Origin: Algoriphagus aquimarinus
GTDB taxonomy: Bacteria > Bacteroidota > Bacteroidia > Cytophagales > Cyclobacteriaceae
Direction: 5' to 3'
DNA: 64,000 bases
NCBI RefSeq assembly: GCF_007997215.1
Contig: NZ_VORW01000001.1
Location: forward strand, 682,001-746,000
Part shown: one piece after another, positions 41,629 through 51,025 of the stretch
Layout: each line of letters begins with the position of its first letter
Position numbering within the stretch: the first letter of the stretch is position 1
Program-made: the position numbers and the translations under genes
The notes under the pieces: generated by a model
Told to the model about the DNA's origin: nothing
Seen by the model: the letters and a program-made list of their open reading frames with translations, nothing else
Databases searched by the model: none

Positions 41629-42855
41629 TTAATTTCCTTTTTCGCCGATAGAGATCATTGCACATCTGAAACCAATATGATTGGTAGCAGAATCCTGATG
41701 CATAAATCTTCTAGTACCTGGAGCTAACCAATACGTTACATCTCTCCAAGATCCGCCTTTATAAACTCTAAGTTCATCTGTAAGCATGGAGGTCTGATAA
41801 GTGTCTTCTTCATCGTTTACACCAGTATTTCTCACTGGGTTAAGATCATCAAAGTCTTGGTACGAAAGTGGACGGTAAATATCCTGAACCCATTCGTTCA
41901 TATTTCCAGCCATATGGTACAATCCGAAATCATTTGGAGCCATATCATACACATTAGTAGGGATGATATCTCCATCATTTCTTTGACCTCCAGAAATTCC
42001 GCCGTAATCACCTCTACCTCTTTTGAAGTTGGCAAGGAAGTCACCTTGCTTACCTTTTCTCTTTACGTTGTATGGGTTACGAACACCTCTTCCATCCCAA
42101 GGATAGATTCGGCCATATTCCTGATTTTCGTCTAGGTATTGAGTACCGATCATTGCCTTAGCAGCATATTCCCATTCTGCTTCTGTAGGTAGTCTATAGT
42201 CAGCTAGTGCAACACCTCTTTCAATAAGTTGAGTTTTGGTGAACGTGGAATCAATTCCTCTTTCTTTTCTAATAATTTCCTGAACGAAATCAGTTCTCCA
42301 TTTGGAATAAGCATTAGCCTGCGTCCAGGACACACCTGCTACAGGGTAAAAGTTGAAACCTGGAAATCTGAAATAGTATGACTGATACATGTCATTGAAA
42401 CTCATCTCACCACCTGCCCACACATTATCTTTAGGCTCCAGTTTAAGAAGTGAATCAGCACTTACTTTTTTGCCCATATCGAACAAATACTCTCGATAGT
42501 CATTATTAGTGACTTCAGTTTCATCCAGATAGAAGTTCGAAAGTGTTACAGTTCTTTCCTGATTATCACGGAAAGCCATTACATCTTCCTCTTGTGAACC
42601 TAGAACGGCTCTACCTCCTTGGATAAATTTCAAGTTTGGCCCTGGAATTTGCTCGGCATTTTTGGCTACAAAAAATTGAGTAGAATCGTTTTCATCAAAA
42701 CTGAATTCTGCTCCAGTGGTAGCACTTTTTTTGCCAGGCTTATCAGCAGTTCTTCTGCCGTAGCCAGGAGTTTTGTTACAAGAGGTCAAAATAGAGCTTC
42801 CGGCTATCGCCAAAGCTGCTACCCACATTCCCCAAGATTTGTTACTCAGACGCAT
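41629..42855 (-). CDS. GldJ-like lipoprotein with FGE-sulfatase domain
   Basis: 408 residues with lipoprotein signal ...AIAGSSILTSC. The main domain is formylglycine-generating-enzyme-like (SUMF1): IQGGRAVLGSQ, FYLDETEVTNNDYREYL, VAGVSWTQANAYSKW, RLPTEAEWEYAAKA, HMAGNMNEWVQDIYR and KGGSWRD near the end with GFRCAM. This combination and the ETEVTNNDYREYL segment resemble GldJ, an outer-membrane lipoprotein needed for gliding and type IX secretion in Bacteroidota; GldK is the alternative. It stands apart from other gld genes here. Confidence 0.75.
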   Translation of the reverse strand: MRLSNKSWGMWVAALAIAGSSILTSCNKTPGYGRRTADKPGKKSATTGAEFSFDENDSTQFFVAKNAEQIPGPNLKFIQGGRAVLGSQEEDVMAFRDNQERTVTLSNFYLDETEVTNNDYREYLFDMGKKVSADSLLKLEPKDNVWAGGEMSFNDMYQSYYFRFPGFNFYPVAGVSWTQANAYSKWRTDFVQEIIRKERGIDSTFTKTQLIERGVALADYRLPTEAEWEYAAKAMIGTQYLDENQEYGRIYPWDGRGVRNPYNVKRKGKQGDFLANFKRGRGDYGGISGGQRNDGDIIPTNVYDMAPNDFGLYHMAGNMNEWVQDIYRPLSYQDFDDLNPVRNTGVNDEEDTYQTSMLTDELRVYKGGSWRDVTYWLAPGTRRFMHQDSATNHIGFRCAMISIGEKGN

Positions 42856-43033
42856 ATATGTAATTGTTTAAGGTCTTTTTCAGTGTGCTAATATAATTGC
42901 AATGTAATGCACTTGCAATGATTTGGGATGAAGTCCTAGTATTCCATTTGCCTAAAAACAGCCAGAATCCCAGAATATCAACAAAATCGATAGGCAAATC
43001 TGCAATTTTTATGCCATTAAAATTATTTCAAAA

Positions 43034-46000
43034 TCATGCATCATTCATCTCTTTAAGCTTAATCTGGGCCTTAGAAATGGTAGAAACATTCGATAGTGTA
43101 AGAATCAAACGATTTTTGTACTCCTTTATTTTGCAAAGTTTACTATTCATCTGTGCAAATCGCATAACTTTTTGAAAAATATCTGATGAATAGTAATCGT
43201 CCCGGGTAGATGGCAGTAAATGACACTTCATAAGATTGCCCTTCAATACAAGTTTCTCAATTCCAAGCTTTTCTGCTTTCCATCGCAAGCGTACAGTTTC
43301 CATTAGATCTACTACAGAATCAGGCAATGGGCCGAATCTATCCAAAAGCATGGTAGAAAATTTTGCCAATTCCTCTTCATTCTTGATCGCATCAAGCTTG
43401 GAATACAACCCTAATCTCTCGCTGATATTTCCAACATACTCTTCTGGAATAAGTAGCTCCAGATCAGTTTCTATTGTGCAATCCTGGACCAGCACCTTGA
43501 CTTGCTCTGCCAATTCCGTTTCAAATAAAGCTGCAAACTCATTCTCTTTAAGTTCTTGGACAGCTTCATCGAGGATTTTGTGATACATTTCAAAGCCCAA
43601 ATCAGTGATAAAACCACTTTGCTCAGCTCCCAATAAATTACCAGCGCCTCGAATGTCCAGATCTTTCATCGCGACTTTGAATCCATCGCCTAAGTCTGAG
43701 AACTCCTCGAGAGTTTGCATGCGCTTTCTAGCTTCTGCCGTCAAGCCAGACATAGGCTGGGTAAGTAGATAGCAGAAAGCCTTCTTATTACTTCGACCTA
43801 CTCTTCCACGCATCTGGTGCAAATCACTCATACCAAACATGTGAGCGCGGTTGATTATAATCGTGTTGGCGTTTGGGATATCGAGCCCAGACTCAATAAT
43901 GTTGGTAGACACGAGTACATCATATTCGTGATGGATAAAATCTACCATCACCTTTTCCAGCTTTTTACCATCCATCTGACCGTGAGCGCCAGCTACGCGA
44001 GCATCGGGCACAAGTTTCATAATCAGATTGGCAATCGAGTCAATTTCACCGACTCGGTTATGTACGAAGAAAACCTGTCCTCCTCTTCTTAATTCGTAAG
44101 ACACGGCATCTCTAATTACTTCTTCTTGGAAGGTTTGAACTTCCGTAGTTACCGGCTGACGGTTTGGCGGAGGAGTAGCGATTACGGACAAATCTCTTGC
44201 TCCCATTAGGGAAAAGTGTAAGGTCCTTGGAATCGGCGTAGCAGTTAAAGTAAGCACATCTACGTTTAAACGCAGATTTTTCAGCTGATCCTTGACTTTC
44301 ACACCAAACTTCTGCTCCTCATCAATTACCAAAAGCCCCAAATCTCTGAAGACAATATCTTTATTGACGATCCTATGTGTACCTATTAGGATATCGATCT
44401 CTCCGGTTTTCACCTGAGCGATGATTTCCTTGATATCTTTTGCTGTTCGAAAGCGATTGATGTATTCGATTTTTACAGGGAAATTTTCCAATCGCTCACT
44501 GAACGTCTGGTAATGCTGCATAGCCAGAATTGTCGTAGGCACCAAAATGGCAACTTGCTTACGATCATTTACAGCTTTGAACGCTGCACGGATCGCAACT
44601 TCAGTTTTCCCAAATCCCACATCACCACAGACCAGTCTATCCATTGGATAGGACTTTTCCATATCAGTTTTGACATCCTGAGTAGCGATAGCTTGATCTG
44701 GCGTGTCCTCATAGATGAAAGAAGATTCCAACTCGATCTGAAGTACAGAATCTGGATGGAAAGCAAAACCTGCGGCGGATCTTCGCTTGGCATAAAGCGC
44801 AATCAAGTCCTTGGCTATGTCCTTAACTTGTTTTTTAGCTCTGGTTTTCTTGTTCTCCCACTCGGGAGATCCAAGTTTGGACATGGATGGAACAGCACCT
44901 TCTTGTCCCGAAAACTTAGAGATTTTATGTAAAGAGTGGATGTTCACATAGAGCAAATCATCGTCTCTAAAGACTAATCGTACTGCTTCCTGCATTTTGC
45001 CAGCTACGTCCACTTTTTCCAACCCTGCAAAACGCCCCACTCCATAATCCACATGGACGATATAATCGCCAGGATGAAGAGCTTTCAGTTCCTTAATAGT
45101 AAGAGCTTTAGATTTACTGGCTTTGTCGCGGGTTTTGTAGCGATGGAATCGCTCAAAAAGCTGATGATCTGTAAAGCAGGCGATTTTCGATTGCCTATCT
45201 TCAAATCCTTCCCGCAAGCCGAGAAGCATACTTTGCACTTGCAAAGTCGGATCCAATTCTTTGAAAATACCTAGCAGTCTATCGATTTGCTTAGCATTCT
45301 CGGCAGTCAGTATATTGACAAATCCTTTCTTTTCATTCTCAGAAAGTTGCGCAACCAATAAGTCAAAGTTCTTATTGAAAGATGCCTGGGGCTGCGATTC
45401 CCATGTGAATGGTTTGGCATTTTTCAGATAAAACTGCTTCCCAAATTCTACCCTGGAAAAGTTCGCCGATGTAGTGGCAAAGTCAGATCCTTTATCAAAT
45501 AAATCCCCAGGACCGAGGACAACTTTAGTATTATTTGTTTTGTGGACGATTTGGTCAAAAGCCAAGGAAGCTTTGTGAAAGCACTCGTCCATTACATCCA
45601 AGGTCAGCTGGTAATCTTTGATCCACACGATCGTCTGCTCCGGCAAAAAACCCAGAAATGACTGCCTGACCTCTTGAAGAAGTTTGGTTTGAACATTCGG
45701 GATCAGCGCTATTTGCTCTACGCTGGCGATAGATAACTGCGTCTCAGGATCAAAAGTCCGGATGCTTTCTATCTCTTTACCAAAAAGCTCTAGTCTATAA
45801 GGGCTCTCATTTGAAAATGAAAACACATCCAAAATCCCCCCACGAATCGCGAATTGCCCTGGTTCATAGACAAATTCAGTACGTTCAAAATCGTAGCTAG
45901 CCAGAATTTCAGTGACGAACTCCATGTCTACCTGCTCCCCGACTTTGGCTGAAAAGGTATTCTCAAGAAGTGAGCGTTTGTTGATTACCCGCTCATAGAT

Positions 46001-46387
46001 TGCTTCTGGATAGGTGATGATAATTCGTGATTTTCCTTTCTCTTCAAGCACCAGATTGAGAATTTCGGAGCGCATCAGCACATTTGCATTGTCAATCTCC
46101 TCGTATTGATATGCCCTTTTAAAACTCGAAGGGAAGATCATATGCTCTTCACTATCCAGCAGATTCTGAAGATCCGAATTGAGGTAAGCAGCTTCCTCTT
46201 TGTCTTGAGCTACTATAAGGTGGAATCCACCCTTGGTTGCATATAGAGCTGAGAATAGCACCATATCCAAACTGCCAGATAATCCCTTTATCTGGTATGT
46301 AAGCCTATCGCTACTTGAAATCTCATGCGCGATAGTTTGAAAAATGGGGTCTGATTGATAGATTGAAAGAAAGTCCTGACGATCCAA
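43034..46387 (-). CDS. mfd: Transcription-repair coupling factor Mfd
   Basis: DNA translocase that removes stalled RNA polymerase and recruits UvrA. 1117 residues in family order: UvrB-like N-terminus, the RNA-polymerase-interaction (CarD-like) domain at HPGDYIVHVDYGVGRFAGLE, helicase motif I GDVGFGKTEVAIRA, motif II DEEQKFG, motif VI QMRGRVGRS, and a C-terminal TRCF domain. The start is TTG at 46387: an in-frame TAA lies five codons upstream with no ATG between, and the next ATG would cut 42 conserved residues. Transcribed alone. Confidence 0.96.
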   Translation of the reverse strand: MDRQDFLSIYQSDPIFQTIAHEISSSDRLTYQIKGLSGSLDMVLFSALYATKGGFHLIVAQDKEEAAYLNSDLQNLLDSEEHMIFPSSFKRAYQYEEIDNANVLMRSEILNLVLEEKGKSRIIITYPEAIYERVINKRSLLENTFSAKVGEQVDMEFVTEILASYDFERTEFVYEPGQFAIRGGILDVFSFSNESPYRLELFGKEIESIRTFDPETQLSIASVEQIALIPNVQTKLLQEVRQSFLGFLPEQTIVWIKDYQLTLDVMDECFHKASLAFDQIVHKTNNTKVVLGPGDLFDKGSDFATTSANFSRVEFGKQFYLKNAKPFTWESQPQASFNKNFDLLVAQLSENEKKGFVNILTAENAKQIDRLLGIFKELDPTLQVQSMLLGLREGFEDRQSKIACFTDHQLFERFHRYKTRDKASKSKALTIKELKALHPGDYIVHVDYGVGRFAGLEKVDVAGKMQEAVRLVFRDDDLLYVNIHSLHKISKFSGQEGAVPSMSKLGSPEWENKKTRAKKQVKDIAKDLIALYAKRRSAAGFAFHPDSVLQIELESSFIYEDTPDQAIATQDVKTDMEKSYPMDRLVCGDVGFGKTEVAIRAAFKAVNDRKQVAILVPTTILAMQHYQTFSERLENFPVKIEYINRFRTAKDIKEIIAQVKTGEIDILIGTHRIVNKDIVFRDLGLLVIDEEQKFGVKVKDQLKNLRLNVDVLTLTATPIPRTLHFSLMGARDLSVIATPPPNRQPVTTEVQTFQEEVIRDAVSYELRRGGQVFFVHNRVGEIDSIANLIMKLVPDARVAGAHGQMDGKKLEKVMVDFIHHEYDVLVSTNIIESGLDIPNANTIIINRAHMFGMSDLHQMRGRVGRSNKKAFCYLLTQPMSGLTAEARKRMQTLEEFSDLGDGFKVAMKDLDIRGAGNLLGAEQSGFITDLGFEMYHKILDEAVQELKENEFAALFETELAEQVKVLVQDCTIETDLELLIPEEYVGNISERLGLYSKLDAIKNEEELAKFSTMLLDRFGPLPDSVVDLMETVRLRWKAEKLGIEKLVLKGNLMKCHLLPSTRDDYYSSDIFQKVMRFAQMNSKLCKIKEYKNRLILTLSNVSTISKAQIKLKEMNDA

Positions 46388-46513
46388 TAGCTTGTGATTT
46401 TAATACTAGGTTGGTGGGGCAAAGTTACTGCTTTATGAATCTTAAAGGTTGATTTAAAGCGCCTTTTCCCAGCTAATAAACATTTGAAGTAGATAAGAGT
46501 TCAGATTAAATAA

Positions 46514-46957
46514 ATGACCCCTATGCGATTAGAACTCTCTTGTCAGGTAAATCAAGACTTTTTGAAAGTCAAAGCAGGTTTCAATGAATCTCTTTTTTCG
46601 AAACTTAGCCCTCCATTTCCGCCCGTCAACCTAGTGCGGTATGATGGATCAGAAACGGGAGATATGGTATCGATGGAGCTGAATTTCCTTTTTTTCAAAC
46701 AGAAATGGACGAGTAAAATCACAGATAATCATACCGATTCAAAGGAATACTACTTTGTGGATGAAGGGGTAGAACTGCCTTTTTTCCTAAAAAGGTGGAA
46801 ACATAAGCATAGGATTATCAAAGAGGGAGCTAGTACAATTATTAGAGATGAAATAGAATTTAAAGCACCTTTTGGGCTTTTGTCTTTGCTGCTTTATCCT
46901 GCACTTTACATTCAGTTTGCCTATAGGAAACCTATTTACAAAAAGGTATTTGCTTAA
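46514..46957 (+). CDS. SRPBCC-like hypothetical protein
   Basis: About 147 residues, divergent from mfd. The alternation of beta strands and a C-terminal helix (FGLLSLLLYPALYIQFAYR) resembles small polyketide-cyclase/SRPBCC ligand-binding proteins found in Bacteroidota. No catalytic motif is visible, and the family call is tentative. Start could be either ATG at 46514 or 46523. Its last 4 bases overlap the end of fur. Confidence 0.55.
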   Translation: MTPMRLELSCQVNQDFLKVKAGFNESLFSKLSPPFPPVNLVRYDGSETGDMVSMELNFLFFKQKWTSKITDNHTDSKEYYFVDEGVELPFFLKRWKHKHRIIKEGASTIIRDEIEFKAPFGLLSLLLYPALYIQFAYRKPIYKKVFA

Positions 46958-47424
46958 ATCTCCTGTAAGTTTCCGCAATTTATGATCTCGCAATCTCCAT
47001 AAAGGACAAGCGAATGGGTTTTGATGGCAGATCTAAAAGTTTTACCTATTTCTTCTTTGATTTCGTTGATTTTGGGATCGGAAAACTCCCTGATCTTTCG
47101 GCATTGATTACAGACATGGTGATCATGGTGCTTGTAAGTCAGTGCTTGTTCGTAGAGCGCTACTTTGTCTTTGAATTGGTGCTTTACGGCTAATCCACTT
47201 TCTACCAGTAGGTCCAGCGTGTTGTAAATGGTCGCTCGGCTAATGGTATAACCCTTATTTCTCATACTTAGAAATAGACCTTCTACGTCCATATGCTCAT
47301 CTTCTGGAAGTGAGTAAAGTTCGTCGATCACTGAAAATCTTTCAGGGGTTTTCCTGCTTCCTTGTTTCGTAAGAAAGTTTTCAAAGATTTTTTTAGCCTT
47401 TTCTATTAGGGCCTTGTCTGCCAT
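46954..47424 (-). CDS. fur: Fur-family metalloregulator
   Basis: 156 residues. The winged helix includes YTISRATIYNTLDLLVESGL, and the metal-binding region HHDHHVCNQC provides histidines and C105/C108. A second Cys pair, C145 and C150, is spaced by four residues rather than the usual two. Could be Fur, PerR or Zur; motifs do not separate them with certainty. OxyR elsewhere in the window makes PerR less needed. Confidence 0.88.
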   Translation of the reverse strand: MADKALIEKAKKIFENFLTKQGSRKTPERFSVIDELYSLPEDEHMDVEGLFLSMRNKGYTISRATIYNTLDLLVESGLAVKHQFKDKVALYEQALTYKHHDHHVCNQCRKIREFSDPKINEIKEEIGKTFRSAIKTHSLVLYGDCEIINCGNLQEI

Positions 47425-47636
47425 AGGGTCAAAATAATTTGAAATAAAGATGAGTCATTATCCATTTTTTGGCAAACCTGAGGGCATAATCGGAGTAATT
47501 TGGTTTCAATCTAATTAAAACTAACTCGATTGATTCCATTAACAAAAGGAGTGAAATCAATAGATTTTAAATGACATTTCATCTAAAACCCAAAAAACCG
47601 AGTAACTTATTTGTGACATCAGGGTTTCATCATTAT

Positions 47637-48890
47637 ATGAATAAACGCCTACCTCTTTTCCTCTTTCTTCTACTTGCTACACAGTTTCTCTGTATAGCTC
47701 AAGTGCCTGGGTTTTTTATGAAAGAGGATAAGCGTAAGGTCGTTATTCCGTTTTATGCTTCAAATAGTCTGATCATTATTCCTGTTTCTATCAATGGAAA
47801 TACACCTCTAAATTTCTTAGTGGATACAGGAGTTCGTTCTAATATTTTATTCAGTAAAATACTAGGGGACGCTTTGGAGTTGGATTACACTAGGCGACTG
47901 AAACTCGTGGGAGCAGATGGGAATGATGACCTCATGGCATCCGTTTCTCCGATTAATCACTTTGACGTGGGTCCGGTGGAAGGGATTTTTCAAAGCCTAC
48001 TTGTCTTGGAGGATGAATTTCTGGAGCTGGAGTCAGTCATCGGAGTTCCTATCTATGGGATTTTGGGATCTGAATTTTTCAAGTTCAATCCTGTGAAAAT
48101 AAACTATGACAAAGGAGAAATAACCTTTTTCAGGACAAGCGCTATGAAATGGAAGCCTCCTTTTTATAGAAAACTAGACATGAGTATTGATGATAACAAA
48201 CCTTATATCAATGCTGAAGTGAGGCAAAAGGATGGTTCATTTATTTACCCCAAGTTGCTAATCGACACTGGCGCAAATCATGGCTTATTACTTAATAGAG
48301 AAACCACAGATGATATTACCATGCCTACGCTATTTATAGAATCAGCCTTGGGCCAAAGTTTAGGAGGCGTTTTGTATGGGTTTATTGGTCGAGTGGATTA
48401 TCTGAGATTGGCCAATTTCAAATTGGATGAAGTGCTCACTTCCTATCCAAATGAGACTCCTTTCAGTTATGTGATTCAAAACTCGGGGCGCTATGGCAGT
48501 TTGGGAGCAGAGGTATTGGGGAGGACGCGTCTTATTTTTGATTACCCAAGAAATCGCCTCTTAGTGCGAAAAGCAGAGAATTTTTACATGCCTTTTGAAT
48601 ACGATATGAGTGGAATGTCATTGAAAAAGATTCCTAATGATGATAATCGGATTTACGTTTCAGAAATTCGAGCGGGATCTCCAGCCCAACGAGTAGGAGT
48701 ATTAGCTTTCGATGAAATATTAACGATTAACAAAGTCCCAACCTTCATTTGGGAGCTTGGAGAAATCAACAAGTTGTTAAGATCGAAAGCTGGCAAGGAG
48801 ATTATTATAGAGATTCGCAGATACGAAGGGGATGATATCACCAAATGGGAAGATCACAAATTCACCTTTACCCTGAGGAAGCAGATTTAG
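47637..48890 (+). CDS. Secreted double-DTG aspartyl protease with PDZ domain
   Basis: About 417 residues from the ATG at 47637, signal peptide ending FLCIAQ. Two retropepsin-like halves are visible in one chain: FLVDTGVRSNILF and LLIDTGANHGLLL, each with the catalytic DTG, and the paired GILGSEFF and GSLGAEVLG flap-side motifs. A C-terminal PDZ domain follows (SEIRAGSPAQRVGVLAFDEILTIN). Probably a periplasmic protease that works as a single-chain pseudo-dimer. The in-frame extension to 47571 is rejected because it precedes the signal. Confidence 0.85.
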   Translation: MNKRLPLFLFLLLATQFLCIAQVPGFFMKEDKRKVVIPFYASNSLIIIPVSINGNTPLNFLVDTGVRSNILFSKILGDALELDYTRRLKLVGADGNDDLMASVSPINHFDVGPVEGIFQSLLVLEDEFLELESVIGVPIYGILGSEFFKFNPVKINYDKGEITFFRTSAMKWKPPFYRKLDMSIDDNKPYINAEVRQKDGSFIYPKLLIDTGANHGLLLNRETTDDITMPTLFIESALGQSLGGVLYGFIGRVDYLRLANFKLDEVLTSYPNETPFSYVIQNSGRYGSLGAEVLGRTRLIFDYPRNRLLVRKAENFYMPFEYDMSGMSLKKIPNDDNRIYVSEIRAGSPAQRVGVLAFDEILTINKVPTFIWELGEINKLLRSKAGKEIIIEIRRYEGDDITKWEDHKFTFTLRKQI

Positions 48891-49008
48891 CTGGCTTTTT
48901 GGTTGTGTTCAGATAAAAGCGGTAATTTTGAGTGACGGAAGGAGGAATAATCAAACCTCTGTTTCTTAAATACGTGTGTAATCAAGTTGTAAAATCAATA
49001 AAAACCAT

Positions 49009-49599
49009 ATGAAAAAATTCTTAATCCCTATTGGTATCCTTCTGGTGCTCGGTATTTTTATTTATACCAAAGCAGTTGGTACTTATAATACTTTTGTCCA
49101 AACAGAAGAAGTAATCAATGGCCAGTGGGCTGAAGTGGAGACACAATATCAAAGAAGATCTGACCTTATTCCTAATTTGGTAAGTACAGTGAAGGGATAT
49201 GCAGAGTTTGAGCAAGAGACTTTGACTGGCGTGATCGAAGCTAGAGCAAAAGCTACTTCAGTAAATGTAGATGCGTCGAATCTTACTCCAGAAAAATTGG
49301 CTGAATTCCAAGGCGCACAAGACCAGCTTGGCGGTGCTTTAAGTAGATTATTGGTGAGCGTAGAGCGTTATCCTGAGCTTAAAGCCAATCAAAATTTCCT
49401 AGAATTGCAAGCTCAGCTCGAGGGCACAGAAAATAGAATCGCTGTAGCTAGACGTAACTTCAATCAGTCCGTTCAGGATTACAATTCAAATCTTAGAACT
49501 TTCCCGAACAACATTTTTGCGGGTTGGTACGGATTTGAGCAGAAAGGCTATTTTGAGGCCACTGCAGGATCCGAAAATGCACCTACAGTTCAGTTTTAA
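49009..49599 (+). CDS. lemA: LemA-family membrane protein
   Basis: 196 residues with one N-terminal membrane helix (FLIPIGILLVLGIFIYT) and the LemA helical domain: WAEVETQYQRRSDLIPNLVSTVKGYAEFE and the closing NNIFAGWYGFEQKGYFEA. Often paired with TPM-domain genes, as here (12 bp to the next). Function unclear, linked to envelope maintenance. Confidence 0.93.
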   Translation: MKKFLIPIGILLVLGIFIYTKAVGTYNTFVQTEEVINGQWAEVETQYQRRSDLIPNLVSTVKGYAEFEQETLTGVIEARAKATSVNVDASNLTPEKLAEFQGAQDQLGGALSRLLVSVERYPELKANQNFLELQAQLEGTENRIAVARRNFNQSVQDYNSNLRTFPNNIFAGWYGFEQKGYFEATAGSENAPTVQF

Positions 49600-49611
49600 T
49601 ACCAAATAATC

Positions 49612-50049
49612 ATGTCTGAGAAATTATTCTCAACGGCAGACCGGGAAGCTATCGTTAATGCGATCCGGTCTGCTGAAGTTTCCACCTCTGGAGAAATCCA
49701 AGTTCATATAGAAAGTCGTTGCAAAGGCGAGGTACTTGATCGTGCCGTGAAGGTATTTGACACTTTAAAAATGCATCAGACGAAAGATCGCAATGGGGTT
49801 TTATTCTATCTTGCCGTAGTTGATAAGCGCTTTGCAATTTTAGGCGATAAAGGCATCAACGAAGTAGTTCCGGAAGATTTCTGGGAAAAAATAAAAGAAC
49901 ACATGGCTGGCTTATTTAAGCAGGGTCAATTTACACAAGGTCTGATCGACGGTATTCACATGGCCGGCGAGCAACTTGGAACGCATTTCCCTTATCAGGG
50001 TGATTCAGACATAAACGAACTTCCTGATGAGATTTCTTTTGGATCATAA
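49612..50049 (+). CDS. TPM-domain protein, cytoplasmic-type
   Basis: 145 residues with a TPM (TLP18.3/Psb32/MOLO-1) domain: the start AIRSAEVSTSGEIQVHIESRC, then GVLFYLAVVDKRFAILGDKGI. It has no signal peptide or membrane helix. Middle gene of lemA-TPM-TPM; its end overlaps the next gene by 23 bp. Confidence 0.88.
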   Translation: MSEKLFSTADREAIVNAIRSAEVSTSGEIQVHIESRCKGEVLDRAVKVFDTLKMHQTKDRNGVLFYLAVVDKRFAILGDKGINEVVPEDFWEKIKEHMAGLFKQGQFTQGLIDGIHMAGEQLGTHFPYQGDSDINELPDEISFGS

Positions 50050-50842
50050 GATTCACCCCCTTTTATTAATTTTATTTCTTTTTTCACTTGGTCTTCAGGC
50101 TCAGGACTTCCCTCCTGCGCCTAATCCACCAAGACTAGTGAATGATTATACCAATACCCTTTCAGCAGCTGAAGTGGCACAATTGGAAAGTAAATTGGTT
50201 GCTTACAATGACAGTACATCCACGCAGATTGCGATTGTGATGATGCGCTCTGTAGGTCAATACGATATTTCTGATTATGCTTTTCGCCTTGGCCAAGCCT
50301 GGGGGATCGGTGGTGGAGAAAATGATAATGGGATATTGATCCTATCAGCAATGGACGACCATAAAGTTTTCATTGCGACTGGTTATGGGATGGAGGGAGC
50401 TGTTCCTGATGCCTTGGCGAAACGTATCGTAGAAGGTTTGATTCTGCCCAATTTCCGTAAAGAAGCATATTATGAAGGTCTTAATGAGGCTACTGATATG
50501 ATCTTCAAGCTAGCGTCTGGCGAATACACAGCTGAGGATATAGAGTCGCAAGGCAATAGTGGCGGAGCCATTTTCATGATCCTGTTCTTCATTTTCATCT
50601 TTGTGATTCTACCTCTTTTGAGAAATAGAAATGATAACAATAATCACATGGGAGGCAGAGGTGGAGGAGTAGGTATCTGGAGTACTATCCTGCTGGCAAA
50701 TATGCTAGGCGGTGGTGGTCGTGGATATTCTGGCGGCGGTGGCTTCGGTGGCGGCGGAGGATTTGGCGGCGGCGGAGGCGGTGGCTTCGGAGGTTTCGGA
50801 GGCGGTGGCTTCGGAGGCGGTGGAGCTGGCGGTGGCTGGTAA
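50027..50842 (+). CDS. TPM-domain membrane protein with glycine-rich tail
   Basis: 271 residues: a signal peptide ending GLQAQ, a TPM domain (VNDYTNTLSAAEVAQLESKL ... IATGYGMEGAVPD), a membrane helix (AIFMILFFIFIFVILPLL), and a tail of about 45 residues made almost only of Gly with Phe and Ser, ending GGGW. The tail is a common feature of this family and may be disordered. The ATG lies inside the preceding gene (23-bp overlap), implying coupled translation. Confidence 0.9.
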   Translation: MRFLLDHKIHPLLLILFLFSLGLQAQDFPPAPNPPRLVNDYTNTLSAAEVAQLESKLVAYNDSTSTQIAIVMMRSVGQYDISDYAFRLGQAWGIGGGENDNGILILSAMDDHKVFIATGYGMEGAVPDALAKRIVEGLILPNFRKEAYYEGLNEATDMIFKLASGEYTAEDIESQGNSGGAIFMILFFIFIFVILPLLRNRNDNNNHMGGRGGGVGIWSTILLANMLGGGGRGYSGGGGFGGGGGFGGGGGGGFGGFGGGGFGGGGAGGGW

Positions 50843-50868
50843 GAATTATATAAAAGATAATAATATAG

Positions 50869-50899
50869 AGCACCTTCGTAAATGGAGGTGCTTTTTTTT
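50869..50899 (+). terminator. Terminator of the lemA-TPM operon
   Basis: Stem AGCACCT/AGGTGCT around a 10-base loop, then eight T. Confidence 0.85.
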
Positions 50900-50973
50900 G
50901 CACCAAAATTATCGGAGCTTAATGCTTTAATCACCCAATTACATTACTTATTGCAAATAAATACGTAGAAAAG

Positions 50974-50989
50974 TAAGTATTAATACGTA
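50974..50989. promoter_or_regulatory. Candidate operator/promoter region of the Moco cluster
   Basis: TAAGTATTAATACGTA is a dyad with 14 of 16 symmetric bases, 36 bases before moeA. A TTG at 50951-50953 with a TAAGTATT at 50974 gives a rough -33/-7 pair (20-base spacing), so the dyad would overlap the -7 element. A second AATACGTA lies at 50960-50967. The regulator is unknown. Confidence 0.4.
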
Positions 50990-51025
50990 ATTTTTCTCTA
51001 AGTTTAGCCAAGATTTCAAACCAAC

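Noticed and set aside
50644..50934. Proline-rich frame opposite the second TPM gene
   Set aside because: Pro runs arise from reading the Gly-rich tail backwards.
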